NCBI GenBank assembly: GCA_023386835.1
Contig: JAEWIY010000057.1
Coordinates: 1 to 30,285, forward strand
Length of the DNA stretch: 30,285 nt
Reading direction: 5' to 3'
From: Verrucomicrobiota bacterium
GTDB taxonomy: Bacteria > Verrucomicrobiota > Verrucomicrobiia > Opitutales > Opitutaceae
Shown: positions 1 to 7,927 of the stretch, piece by piece
Layout of the letters: the number at the start of each line of letters is the position of its first letter
Numbering within the stretch: the stretch's first letter is position 1
The notes under the pieces: model-generated
Databases searched by the model: none
Told to the model about the DNA's origin: nothing
Seen by the model: the letters and a program-made list of their open reading frames with translations, nothing else
Made by a program: the position numbers and the translations under genes

Positions 1-1
1 G

Positions 2-2722
2 TCCCCGGTGTTGGCCATTGAGCAGCGGACGGGCGGCGAGTCTCCCCGGACCACAATCGCGACGGTGACCGAGGTGGCCGATTATGCGCGGCTGCTCTGG
101 GCGCTGCATGGGCAGCAGTATTGCCCAAAGGACGGCGGCCGGGTGGTGCAGCGCTCACTGGACGACAATGTGCAGCGCGTCCTGGCCGAGGCGGCGGGAC
201 AACGCATCATGCTGCTGGCGCCCGCGCTGCGCGCGAAGGCATCGGTTCTGCGGGACGAACTGCCGCGGCTGCGGCAGCGCGGCTTCCAGCGGATCCGGCT
301 GAACGGGGACATCGTGGCGCTGGATGACCCCAAGATCGTTCCGCCTGCGGCGGGCGGGCGCGAGTACGAGGTGCAATTGGTGGTGGACCGGCTCGTCGCC
401 ACGCCGGACCAGCGGAGCCGGCTGGCGGACTCGCTCGAGCTGGCGTTTCGAGAGGGCCGCGATCGGGCGATCGTGCTGGCGCAGCGGGACGCAGCGGCGC
501 CGTGGCGGGAGATCCAGTTGAGCCAGTCGCTGGCCTGCGAGATCTGCGGCGATGTATTCGAAAAGCTGACACCGCGCCACTTTTCCTTCAACCACTCCGA
601 AGGGGCATGCCCCACCTGTGGAGGGCTGGGGCGCCAGCTGCGGTTTGTGCCGGAACTGGTGGTGCCGGACCCGTCGAAGAGCGTGCGGGGCGGAGCCATC
701 AAGCCGTGGCGCTTGGGCGGAAAGAATCTCATCATCAAACACAACGCGCTGCTCAAACAACTGGCAGAACAGCTGCCCTTTGATGCGGACGTGCCATGGC
801 GCGAGTTACCGGAGGAGACGCGGAAGACGCTGCTGTTTGGCGCCGGTGATCGGTTGTTCGCGTTCAAGCTGAAGCGCATGCGAGAGGCCCGGGCCATGCC
901 CTTCGAAGGGGTGATTCCGGCGCTGACCCAAAGTTGGCGCGAGACGGACAGCGATGGGTTTCGGGCGCGGCTGACCACCTTCATGATCAGCGGGCCGTGT
1001 CCGGAATGCCGCGGGACCCGGCTGAACGCGCGCAGCAGCGCGGTGCGGCTCGAGATTCCCGGCGAGACGGCGAACGCAGCGGCTGACGCCGTCGGGGCGA
1101 GCGCGGCGCAAAGCCTGGGAATCACCGAGTTCTTCGGGCTCGATGTCGCGTCGGCGCATCGCGTGGCCGAGGCCATCGCGCGCGCGTTGCAAGGCAACGA
1201 GGCGCTGCGCGAAGTCGTCATCGGCATTGAGCAGCGGCTGCGTTTCCTGGTCGAAGTGGGGTTGGGGTACCTCTCGCTTGACCGCGACTACGGCACGTTG
1301 TCCGGTGGTGAAGCTCAACGTGTGCGGCTGGCGACCCAGCTCGGCATGGGTCTGATGGGGGTGATCTACGTGCTCGACGAACCGAGCATCGGCTTGCATC
1401 CGGCGGACAACGAACAGCTGCTGCGGTTGCTGCGCAGCCTGCGGGATCGCGGCAATACGGTGCTCGTGGTTGAACATGACGAGGACACCATGCGGGCCGC
1501 CGATCAGATCCTGGAACTCGGTCCTGGTGCCGGCACCGAAGGCGGAGAGATCCTGTTCCAGGGCACGCCAGAGGAACTGATGCAGGTGCCACCTCGATCC
1601 ACCCGCACGGGACCGTACTTGTCGCGGCAGCTGACGGTGACGAAGGATGTCGCGACCAAAACTCCCGACGGCGCGTATCTCACCGTTCGCGAGGCGCAGG
1701 AACACAACCTGAAGGGGATCGACGCACGCTTTCCGGTTGGCCTGCTGACCTGCGTCACCGGGGTTTCCGGCTCGGGCAAAAGCACGCTCGTCAATGATGT
1801 GCTCGCGGCCGCCGCGGCACGAAAGCTCAACGGCGCCCGCACAACCCCGGGCGCGCACCGTCACATTGAGAACCTCGAGTTCTTTGAGAAGCTCGTGCAG
1901 GTGGACCAGTCGCCGATTGGCCGCAGTCCCCGGTCCAATCCCGCCACCTACACGAAGTTGCTCGACCTGTTGCGCGAGTTGTACGCGCAGGTTCCGCTCG
2001 CCAAGGTCCGGGGCTACAAGGCGAGCCGCTTCTCTTTCAACGTGCGGGGCGGCCGTTGCGAACGCTGCCAGGGTGATGGCGCGATCAAACTCGACATGCA
2101 GTTCATGGCCGACGCCTACGCGCCGTGTCCAAGTTGCGGGGGCCGGCGCTTCAACCGTGAGACGCTCGAGGTGCTGTTCCATGGCCGATCGATTGCGGAC
2201 GTGCTCGAGATGACGGTCCGCGATGCGATGCAGCTCTTCCGCAACATCCCCCGCGTGATGGACAAGCTGGAGACGTTGTCCGCCGTCGGTCTCGGTTATC
2301 TGACGCTCGGGCAATCCGCGACGACCTTGTCGGGCGGCGAGGCACAGCGGCTTAAACTCTCGCTCGAACTTTCGAAGCGGCAGCAGGGGGATACGCTCTA
2401 CATCCTCGATGAACCCACCACGGGTCTCCACTGGGTGGATATTCAGAACCTGATGGACCTGTTGTTCAAACTGCGTGACGCGGGCAACACCATCATCATC
2501 ATCGAGCACAATCTCGACGTCGTTCACCTGGCCGACTGGATCATCGATCTGGGCCCAAGGGGCGGGCGCGAAGGCGGTGAGATCGTGTATGCCGGGCCGC
2601 GCCGCGGCATCGAGGCGGAGCCACGCAGCCTGACGGGGACCGCGCTGCAGCGTTGGGCTTCCGTGGCCCCGACCGGGGGGCGGGCATCATCCGACCGGGA
2701 GCGTGTCGGCACGCCGGCGTGA
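2..2722 (+). CDS. uvrA: Excinuclease ABC subunit A (UvrA family), 5' end outside the window
   Basis: UvrA is the DNA-damage sensor of nucleotide excision repair: a dimeric ATPase that loads UvrB onto lesions. The reading frame is already open at base 2, and the first residues (SPVLAIEQRTGG) match an internal UvrA segment. About 80-90 residues, including the first Walker A, therefore lie upstream. Visible features in order are a UvrB-binding insert, a first zinc module (CEIC ... CPTC, bases about 535-620), the CPECRGTRLN motif, a first ABC signature LSGGEAQRVRLA with Walker B VLDEPSIGLHP, a second Walker A GVSGSGKS (about 1760), a second zinc finger CERC ... CPSC (about 2060-2140), and a second signature LSGGEAQRLKLS with LDEPTTGLHW. 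Both ATPase halves are thus present. Signature-region details differ from the usual UvrA consensus (GMGLMGVIY and LHPADN instead of G.GL.GVLY and LHQRDN), so this may be a divergent second UvrA. Family is certain; orthology to the main uvrA is less so. Confidence 0.93.
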   Translation, partial: SPVLAIEQRTGGESPRTTIATVTEVADYARLLWALHGQQYCPKDGGRVVQRSLDDNVQRVLAEAAGQRIMLLAPALRAKASVLRDELPRLRQRGFQRIRLNGDIVALDDPKIVPPAAGGREYEVQLVVDRLVATPDQRSRLADSLELAFREGRDRAIVLAQRDAAAPWREIQLSQSLACEICGDVFEKLTPRHFSFNHSEGACPTCGGLGRQLRFVPELVVPDPSKSVRGGAIKPWRLGGKNLIIKHNALLKQLAEQLPFDADVPWRELPEETRKTLLFGAGDRLFAFKLKRMREARAMPFEGVIPALTQSWRETDSDGFRARLTTFMISGPCPECRGTRLNARSSAVRLEIPGETANAAADAVGASAAQSLGITEFFGLDVASAHRVAEAIARALQGNEALREVVIGIEQRLRFLVEVGLGYLSLDRDYGTLSGGEAQRVRLATQLGMGLMGVIYVLDEPSIGLHPADNEQLLRLLRSLRDRGNTVLVVEHDEDTMRAADQILELGPGAGTEGGEILFQGTPEELMQVPPRSTRTGPYLSRQLTVTKDVATKTPDGAYLTVREAQEHNLKGIDARFPVGLLTCVTGVSGSGKSTLVNDVLAAAAARKLNGARTTPGAHRHIENLEFFEKLVQVDQSPIGRSPRSNPATYTKLLDLLRELYAQVPLAKVRGYKASRFSFNVRGGRCERCQGDGAIKLDMQFMADAYAPCPSCGGRRFNRETLEVLFHGRSIADVLEMTVRDAMQLFRNIPRVMDKLETLSAVGLGYLTLGQSATTLSGGEAQRLKLSLELSKRQQGDTLYILDEPTTGLHWVDIQNLMDLLFKLRDAGNTIIIIEHNLDVVHLADWIIDLGPRGGREGGEIVYAGPRRGIEAEPRSLTGTALQRWASVAPTGGRASSDRERVGTPA

Positions 2723-2996
2723 GGGCGGCCCTTCGCCTCCTGGTTTCCGGTGCTGTATTCGCTTGGTGAATGCAGCCACCCGCCGGAGGGAGGAAGATTC
2801 GTTTGGTGGGAAACGGGAGAGCGCTGCCCCGGCCCGCTGAAGGCCCACGACAATCACCTGGCGGTTCCGCAGGCGCGGGGATGGGAGGGGTCCATTCGGA
2901 GCTCCTAGGGGCGAGCGACTGCGGCCGCAGCCTAGGCCGGGGCGCACGAACCGGAGGGGGCGTTCGGGGTCAACGGACCGGCGACTCTGTCGTGTC
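2723..2996 (+). other. Long leader between uvrA and the mgtC-like gene
   Basis: These 274 bases hold no credible gene. They contain two copies of the palindrome CCTAGG (2904-2909 and 2931-2936) flanking a 12-base perfect palindrome, CTGCGGCCGCAG (2919-2930). The two CCTAGG copies can pair with each other and stack on the CTGC/GCAG hairpin, leaving a nine-base bulge. A G-rich stretch around 2800-2890 looks structured, but I could not match it to a known riboswitch. No T-tract terminator for uvrA is visible. Confidence 0.4.
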
Positions 2997-3533
2997 ATGG
3001 ACAACATCGAGCTGGTGATTCTATTCCGGTTGGCGGTGACCGTTGTGCTCACCGGGTTGCTCGGCTGGGAGCGCCAGATCGTTGGAAAGGCAGCCGGCTT
3101 GCGGACGCACATTCTGGTCGGCGTCGGGGCGGCGACGTTTGTGGGGCTGAGTGAAATGCTCGTGCAGCATTTCGCCGTCTACGAACAAGGGCTGCAGCTG
3201 GATCCCACGCGTGTGCTGGAGGCGGTCGTGGCTGGGGTGGCGTTCCTCGGGGCGGGCTCGATCTTTTTCGCGCGAGGCGAGCAACAGGTGCACGGGCTGA
3301 CAACGGCCGCTTCCATCTGGACCACCGCGGGCGTGGGCATGGCGGTCGGGTTGGGACAGTACGTTTTCGCGTTCGGCGCCACCGCATTGCTGCTCCTGGT
3401 CCTCGGCGGCTTGCGCTATCTCGAGGAGCGTTGGGATCGTGAGACCGCCTCACGCCCGAAAACAGCGCCGGCCGAAACGCCGCCGGGGCAGGATCGATCA
3501 CCGCCGGACGAGCCGCCTCGTCCCCACGAATAG
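2997..3533 (+). CDS. MgtC/SapB-family membrane protein
   Basis: This 178-residue inner-membrane protein belongs to the MgtC/SapB family, known for roles in low-magnesium survival and modulation of F1Fo ATP synthase. Family motifs are easy to see: GWERQ and GKAAGLRTHILVGVGAA in the first third, then VVAGVAFLGAGSI and GLTTAASIWTTAGVGMAVG. Four or five hydrophobic helices run to about residue 140. The last 35 residues are a Pro/Glu-rich hydrophilic tail. The C-terminal ACT-like domain of classical MgtC is missing, so this is the short SapB-like form. The gene follows a 274-base leader and converges on the yebC-family gene only 15 bases downstream, with no obvious terminator between them. Function in magnesium homeostasis is inferred from the family only. 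Confidence 0.9.
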   Translation: MDNIELVILFRLAVTVVLTGLLGWERQIVGKAAGLRTHILVGVGAATFVGLSEMLVQHFAVYEQGLQLDPTRVLEAVVAGVAFLGAGSIFFARGEQQVHGLTTAASIWTTAGVGMAVGLGQYVFAFGATALLLLVLGGLRYLEERWDRETASRPKTAPAETPPGQDRSPPDEPPRPHE

Positions 3534-3548
3534 CGACAGGAGCGCAGA

Positions 3549-4280
3549 TTACTTCACTGCAGCCCAGACGCGTTGAACGTCGTCGTGGTCCTCCAGCGCC
3601 TGCAGGAACTCGCCGACATCACCACGCTCTTCGTCGGCCAATTCTGGATACGTCTTGGCTAGGTAACCGATTTCGCTGGTCACGACAGTCCAGCCGTTCT
3701 GCGTCAGCCAGGTGGAAGCGGCGTGCACGGCCGTCCGATCGGTGACAAAACGGGCGCCGGTGTGGCCTTCCGGGATGTCGTCATTCTGCGCGTGGGTGAG
3801 CGGTTCGAAGTCATTGGCGCCGGCCTCGATCGCGGCCGCCTCGAGATCGACGCCCGCCTCGGGGTGGTGAGCCTCGACCAGACCGACATGGTCGAAGAGA
3901 AACTTGTTGCTGCCGGCGACGCCGAGCACGCCCTTCTTGAAGAGCACGCGGATCTCGGGCGTGGTGCGTTGCACGTTGTCGGTATAGACCTCGACGATCA
4001 CCGGCACCTTGTGCGGCGCGTAGCCTTCGAAGGTGACGTGATCCATCACCATCTTTTCGTCACCGAGGCCTGCGCCCTTCTTGATCGCGCGCTCGATGAC
4101 ATCCTTGGTGACGCTGGCCTTCTTCGCCTTTTCGACGGCGGCAAAGAGGCGTGCGTTGGCGCCAATGTCGGCTCCGCCCAGTTTGGCGGCAACGGAGATC
4201 TCCTTGACCAACTTGCCGACGATCTGGCCTTTACGGTTGTTAACGATCGCACGTTTCGCGTGAAGCCACTGGCGTCCCAT
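3549..4280 (-). CDS. YebC/PmpR/TACO1-family protein, YeeN-like subgroup
   Basis: The 243-residue protein has the YebC architecture. The N-terminus MGRQWLHAKRAIVNNRKGQI is followed by a basic helical domain (GKLVKEI, GGADIGANARL, AIKKGAG) and the FEGYAPHKVPVIVEVYTDNVQRT core strand motif. The acidic C-terminal domain ends in LEDHDDVQRVWAAVK. The MGRQW start is typical of the YeeN-like (YebC_II) branch rather than E. coli YebC. Family members have been described as transcriptional regulators and more recently as ribosome-associated factors that help translate proline-rich stretches. Which role applies here cannot be read from sequence. The start at 4280 matches the conserved N-terminus; no strong Shine-Dalgarno is seen. 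The gene is divergent from the lipoprotein pair. Confidence 0.92.
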   Translation of the reverse strand: MGRQWLHAKRAIVNNRKGQIVGKLVKEISVAAKLGGADIGANARLFAAVEKAKKASVTKDVIERAIKKGAGLGDEKMVMDHVTFEGYAPHKVPVIVEVYTDNVQRTTPEIRVLFKKGVLGVAGSNKFLFDHVGLVEAHHPEAGVDLEAAAIEAGANDFEPLTHAQNDDIPEGHTGARFVTDRTAVHAASTWLTQNGWTVVTSEIGYLAKTYPELADEERGDVGEFLQALEDHDDVQRVWAAVK

Positions 4281-4394
4281 AGAAAATGGCCGCCCACGCT
4301 ATAGGGAGGCGCCCGATCGGCAATGCCGAAACAGGACGGGGGGTGAACCGCTTGGGGGATCAATGGTCCGTGGCGCTAGTACATCGTTACCGCT

Positions 4395-4823
4395 ATGAAA
4401 CTCTCACTCTTGTTTACCTCCGCCGTGCTGGCGGCCGCGCTGACCGGATGTCAGAGCACGACGGAGAACCAGCGTCGTAGCGCAGGCATTGGCGCCGCGA
4501 CCGGTGCGGTCATTGGCGGCATCATCGGCCACCAGTCGGGCAACGCCCTGGAAGGCGCGGCCATCGGCGCAGCGGCGGGCGGCGCAGCGGGTGGCGTCTA
4601 CGGCACGCGGCAGGATCGTCGTGATGCGGAGGCCTCGACCACGCGCGACACCTACGGCTTCTCCTCGAGCGATTACCTCGCGATCATGACACCCGCGGAG
4701 ATGGATATCCTGCGTTCGCGTACCACCAGTCGTGATACGGAAACGCTGGCGGAATACCTCACTTCGGAGGAGAAGGCGAATCTCCGGCGACGCGCGGCGC
4801 AGACCGGCCGCATCGCGGAGTAA
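4395..4823 (+). CDS. Glycine-zipper lipoprotein with a C-terminal YGF...EMDIL...LRRR module
   Basis: This 142-residue protein has a lipoprotein signal peptide with lipobox LTGC (Cys19). A glycine-zipper segment follows (about residues 31-70, many GxxxG repeats such as GAVIGGIIG and GAAAGGAAGG), the type found in small outer-membrane lipoproteins. Residues 87-133 form a separate module (YGFSSSDYLAIMTPAEMDIL ... LTSEEKANLRRR) that recurs in the next gene. I recognise no named family for the C-terminal module. The gene is the first of a two-gene unit, with only 11 bases to the next start. Location in the envelope is well supported; the job is unknown. Confidence 0.85.
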   Translation: MKLSLLFTSAVLAAALTGCQSTTENQRRSAGIGAATGAVIGGIIGHQSGNALEGAAIGAAAGGAAGGVYGTRQDRRDAEASTTRDTYGFSSSDYLAIMTPAEMDILRSRTTSRDTETLAEYLTSEEKANLRRRAAQTGRIAE

Positions 4824-4834
4824 GCCTTGTTGCC

Positions 4835-5368
4835 ATGCCTCGGACGCGGCCACATCGGTGGCTCCTGGCCAACCGCGTGGCAACATACGCCCTGGCGGTC
4901 GGGCTGGGGCTGTTGTTGACCGGCTGCGGCGGACGCCGGGCTGAACGGTCAGCCACCGTGCCGGTCATGGCGCCGCCGCCGGCACAAACCGCGGCGCCGC
5001 ATCCCAACACCACCGTGATCGCCGCGGCCACACCCGCGGAGACTCAACCGCTCAGCGAAGGTGTGACGGCTCCTCCGCCGCCGGCACCAGCCCCAAGTTT
5101 GGTGGATCCCGATCGGATCGAGTCTGCCCTGTCGGCCAATCGGTCGCTCGACTGGAACCCCACGCAGCCGGACGCGTATGGATTTGATGGAGACCGCTAC
5201 CTCAATCTGCTGACCGCGCAGGAAATGGATATTCTGCGCCTGCGCGCTCGCGGCGATACCGCGTCACACCTCTCCCGCTTCCTCAGCGAAAAGGAACGCG
5301 AGAACCTGCGGCGACGAGACGCAGAGTTGACGGAGATTGGCGCGGAGCCGTTGCAGATTGGAGAATAG
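4835..5368 (+). CDS. Proline-rich lipoprotein sharing the C-terminal module of its upstream neighbour
   Basis: The 177-residue protein carries a lipoprotein signal with LLLTGC (Cys31), then a Pro/Ala/Thr-rich linker (about residues 45-90) likely to be extended. The C-terminal module at residues 115-161 reads YGFDGDRYLNLLTAQEMDIL ... FLSEKERENLRRR. It aligns without large gaps to residues 87-133 of the preceding lipoprotein: YGF, YL, T..EMDILR, L..(F/Y)L.S..E..NLRRR are shared. The N-terminal regions are unrelated (glycine zipper versus Pro-rich linker). The simplest reading is that the module was duplicated and placed on two different anchors. The pair is presumably co-transcribed and ends at the strong hairpin at 5376-5406. 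Function unknown. Confidence 0.85.
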   Translation: MPRTRPHRWLLANRVATYALAVGLGLLLTGCGGRRAERSATVPVMAPPPAQTAAPHPNTTVIAAATPAETQPLSEGVTAPPPPAPAPSLVDPDRIESALSANRSLDWNPTQPDAYGFDGDRYLNLLTAQEMDILRLRARGDTASHLSRFLSEKERENLRRRDAELTEIGAEPLQIGE

Positions 5369-5375
5369 AGACCGG

Positions 5376-5406
5376 CGAGGCCGGGCGATCGTCCCGCCCG
5401 GCCTCG
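5376..5406. terminator. Bidirectional hairpin terminator
   Basis: A perfect 12-base-pair stem (CGAGGCCGGGCG with CGCCCGGCCTCG) closes a 7-base loop. It lies between the converging lipoprotein gene (ends 5368) and the sensor kinase gene (ends 5449). There is no T-tract on either side, so termination may be partial or need Rho. Confidence 0.7.
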
Positions 5407-5448
5407 AGCGGCGCCGACGGCCGACGCCCAGCAACGAAGGCCGGCCGG

Positions 5449-7881
5449 CTATTGCCGCGGGGAGACGAGTTGGCGGGCGATGGTGCGGCGCAAAATTTCG
5501 CCCGAGACCGGCTTCGTCAGAATCGCGCTTACTCCGTTCGACACGCTGCGGCGTCGTCCGGCTTCATCCATCCGCCCGCTGGTGATGATCACGGGAAGAC
5601 TGGGCTGCAAACGGTGGATGGTTTCGGCCACCTCCAAGCCGCTGAGATGCGGCATCGTCATATCGGTGACCACCACGTCGAACGCCCCTGACGTCGCGGT
5701 GAACTTTTCAATGGCCGCAGCCGGATCGGTATAAACGGCGACGCGGGCGCCATGTCTCTGCAGGTATTCGGCGAGGGACGTCGCAATCAGGGGCTCATCG
5801 TCGATCAATAACACGCGCACGCCGTTGATGTCGGCTCGTTCCGCGTCGGGACCGGAAGACGAGGGATTGCTGATTGCGGTCGCCGCGGCCGCAGGGAAAT
5901 ACAGGTGGAAAGTAGCGCCGCGGCCGATCTCGCTCTCGACGGTGACTGCGCCGCCGTGGCCTTGCATGATCCCGTGCACGACCGAGAGTCCGAGGCCGGT
6001 TCCTTCGCCGGTGGGTTTGGTGGTGAAGAACGGCTCGAAGACCCGGTGCAGGACCTCCGGAGGGATGCCTGGCCCCGTATCCGAAATTGTAACACAGATG
6101 TAGCGTCCGGGGGGGAGCTGCGCGCGCGCGGGGATGCTGATCCCGCTTTCCGTGTCGACCGGCTGGCCGCGCAGGGTCAGCTGGCCCGAGCGGCCCTGCA
6201 TCGCTTGCACGGCATTGGTGCAGAGGTTCATCAGCACCTGATGGATCTGGGTCGCGTCGCCCAGCACGTGCAGCGGTTCGGCGGGCCGGTCGTGGCGAAG
6301 TTCGATGGAGCTGGGCGTGGCTGCACGGATGAAGCGCAGCGTCTCATCGATCAAGGCGGTGAGATCCAGTAACTCACGGTAGGACTCTGCCGGTTCCGAG
6401 AACGTGAGGATCTGGCGAACGAGCGCCCGCGCGCGGTCGCCGGCTTCGATCACGCGGCGCAGGTAGCTGTGCACGTTGGTCGATGCGTCGACATCGAGCA
6501 TCGCCAGTTCCGTGTAGCCGAGCATGCCCGCGAGGATGTTATTGAAATCGTGTGCGATGCCGCTCGAGAGCGTGCCGAGAGCTTCCAGCTTTTGTGTCTG
6601 GCGCAACTGCCGCTCGTGTTGCTGCAGTCGCTCCGCCGCCAGCGTCTCCTCCGTTACATCGTCGAGCGCGACCAAACGTTTGTCGCCCAGACGCGCGATC
6701 AATACGCGCAGCCAGCAGGCGGGGCGGTCGGGCGCCTCCACCAGTTGTTCGAACGCTCCGGGTTCGGGTGACGCGAGTTCAGGTTCGAGCGCGTCCCAAA
6801 AGGCTTCGAACGCGGGTGCGGCTCCGCGCAAGGGCGTACCCGGCGCTGGCGATTCCGTCCAACCAAACAGGCGCAGCGCGGCCGGGTTCGCGCGCTGGAG
6901 CCGGTATTCGCCCGCTTCGGAATGTGGAGCCACGACCAGCAGGCCGAGCGGCAGCGCGTCGAACAGCGTGCGTTGATACTCTTCGCGAAAGCGCAACGTT
7001 TCCGCTTGCGAGGCGATTCGTCGGCGCAGGTTGCGCTGGCGAAACATCCCAACGAGCGCGACCGCGAGTGCGATCGCCAGGCCGACCGCCACCGCCAGGG
7101 CGACCTGCAACGCGCTAAAGCCGGTCGGCTCGAGGCGCCCGAACCATTTGCGGTAAATCTCTTCGAACCGGCCCGTGCTGCGCAGGATGGCCAGGCCTTC
7201 GTTGATCCGGGCCAGCAGTTCCGCGTCACCCGCCTGGACGGCGAAACAGTACCGAACGGAGTAACCCTCCACCGGCGCATCCACCATGACGACGCGGCGC
7301 AAGCCGAGATGGTGAATGGTGGCGTTGCCCGTCAGGCGTGAGGCCAGCGTGGCATCACCACGATCGTCCTCGATCCAGCGGAACGCCTGCTCAACCGAAT
7401 CCACCGGCACGATACTGTCGGCCAAGCCGGCGCCGCGCAGGAGTTGTTCCCCCAGGCTGCCGCGATGGACGAGCACGCGCGCGCCGCGCAGGTCCTCCAA
7501 GGTGCGGACCGTGCGAAAGCCGCGACGCGTGAAGACCGCGCCTTCCATGACAACATACGGCACGGAAAAATCGGCGTACTGCTCGCGAGCGGGCGACGGC
7601 GCGTAGGACTGCAACAGATCGAGCGTGCCGGAGCGGAACGCCGGGTTGATCGTTTCGGTTGGCCCGATCACCCGCTCGCACGAGAGCGCCATCACTTCCT
7701 CGATTGCGGCGAACAGCTCGACCACAAAACCTTCCGGCGGGTCGTTGCCGGTTTGAAACGAAAACGGAAAGTTGTCGGTCAGCACACCGACCCGGATCAG
7801 CGGGCGCACTGGCTCGGGCGATTGAGCCGGCAGACTGGCCGCCCAAAAGACAGCTGCGAGCAGGACCAGGTTGCGCCACAT
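5449..7881 (-). CDS. Hybrid sensor histidine kinase with periplasmic solute-binding (SBP_bac_3) domain and receiver
   Basis: This 810-residue protein starts with a signal peptide (residues 1-20). A periplasmic amino-acid-binding-type domain follows (about 28-250; VGVLTDNFPFSF, SGTLDLLQSYAPSPAREQ, ending in FEEIYRKWFG). A transmembrane helix (257-280), a PAS-like segment (about 300-415) and the HisKA domain come next, with phosphoacceptor His444 in GIAHDFNNIL. The HATPase domain shows N-box MNLCTNAVQAM, G1 DTGPGIPPE and G2 GTGLGLSVVHGI. The C-terminal receiver (about 688-805) has the acidic pair Asp694/Asp695, phosphoacceptor Asp740 in VVTDMTMP, and Lys790. All catalytic residues are present. 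A small polar ligand is the likely signal, but its identity cannot be read. No DNA-binding response regulator sits next to it, so the output is unknown. It is divergent from the helicase gene. Confidence 0.93.
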   Translation of the reverse strand: MWRNLVLLAAVFWAASLPAQSPEPVRPLIRVGVLTDNFPFSFQTGNDPPEGFVVELFAAIEEVMALSCERVIGPTETINPAFRSGTLDLLQSYAPSPAREQYADFSVPYVVMEGAVFTRRGFRTVRTLEDLRGARVLVHRGSLGEQLLRGAGLADSIVPVDSVEQAFRWIEDDRGDATLASRLTGNATIHHLGLRRVVMVDAPVEGYSVRYCFAVQAGDAELLARINEGLAILRSTGRFEEIYRKWFGRLEPTGFSALQVALAVAVGLAIALAVALVGMFRQRNLRRRIASQAETLRFREEYQRTLFDALPLGLLVVAPHSEAGEYRLQRANPAALRLFGWTESPAPGTPLRGAAPAFEAFWDALEPELASPEPGAFEQLVEAPDRPACWLRVLIARLGDKRLVALDDVTEETLAAERLQQHERQLRQTQKLEALGTLSSGIAHDFNNILAGMLGYTELAMLDVDASTNVHSYLRRVIEAGDRARALVRQILTFSEPAESYRELLDLTALIDETLRFIRAATPSSIELRHDRPAEPLHVLGDATQIHQVLMNLCTNAVQAMQGRSGQLTLRGQPVDTESGISIPARAQLPPGRYICVTISDTGPGIPPEVLHRVFEPFFTTKPTGEGTGLGLSVVHGIMQGHGGAVTVESEIGRGATFHLYFPAAAATAISNPSSSGPDAERADINGVRVLLIDDEPLIATSLAEYLQRHGARVAVYTDPAAAIEKFTATSGAFDVVVTDMTMPHLSGLEVAETIHRLQPSLPVIITSGRMDEAGRRRSVSNGVSAILTKPVSGEILRRTIARQLVSPRQ

Positions 7882-7927
7882 CAGTGAACTCAGGTTAGGG
7901 CCCGCACAAATGGCCGCCAGCCGGAAA

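Noticed and set aside
806..2527. Long minus-strand open frame (573 codons) opposite uvrA
   Set aside because: It is antisense to well-conserved UvrA motifs, has no recognisable domain, and is the kind of shadow frame expected at high GC. The same applies to 82-1227 (-), 9792-11462 (-), 12206-13327 (+) and 16756-18333 (-).
2740..2890. Cobalamin-riboswitch-like fragments (GGTGCT, GGGAA, GCTGCCCC) before the MgtC-like gene
   Set aside because: The conserved CCCGCAACTG core and the 3' CAGGA-ACCTGCC part are missing, spacing is wrong, and the downstream gene has no link to B12.
4317..4329. TCGGCAATGCCGA palindrome before the lipoprotein pair as an operator
   Set aside because: Palindromes of this length are expected several times by chance in 30 kb, and no regulator or second copy supports it.
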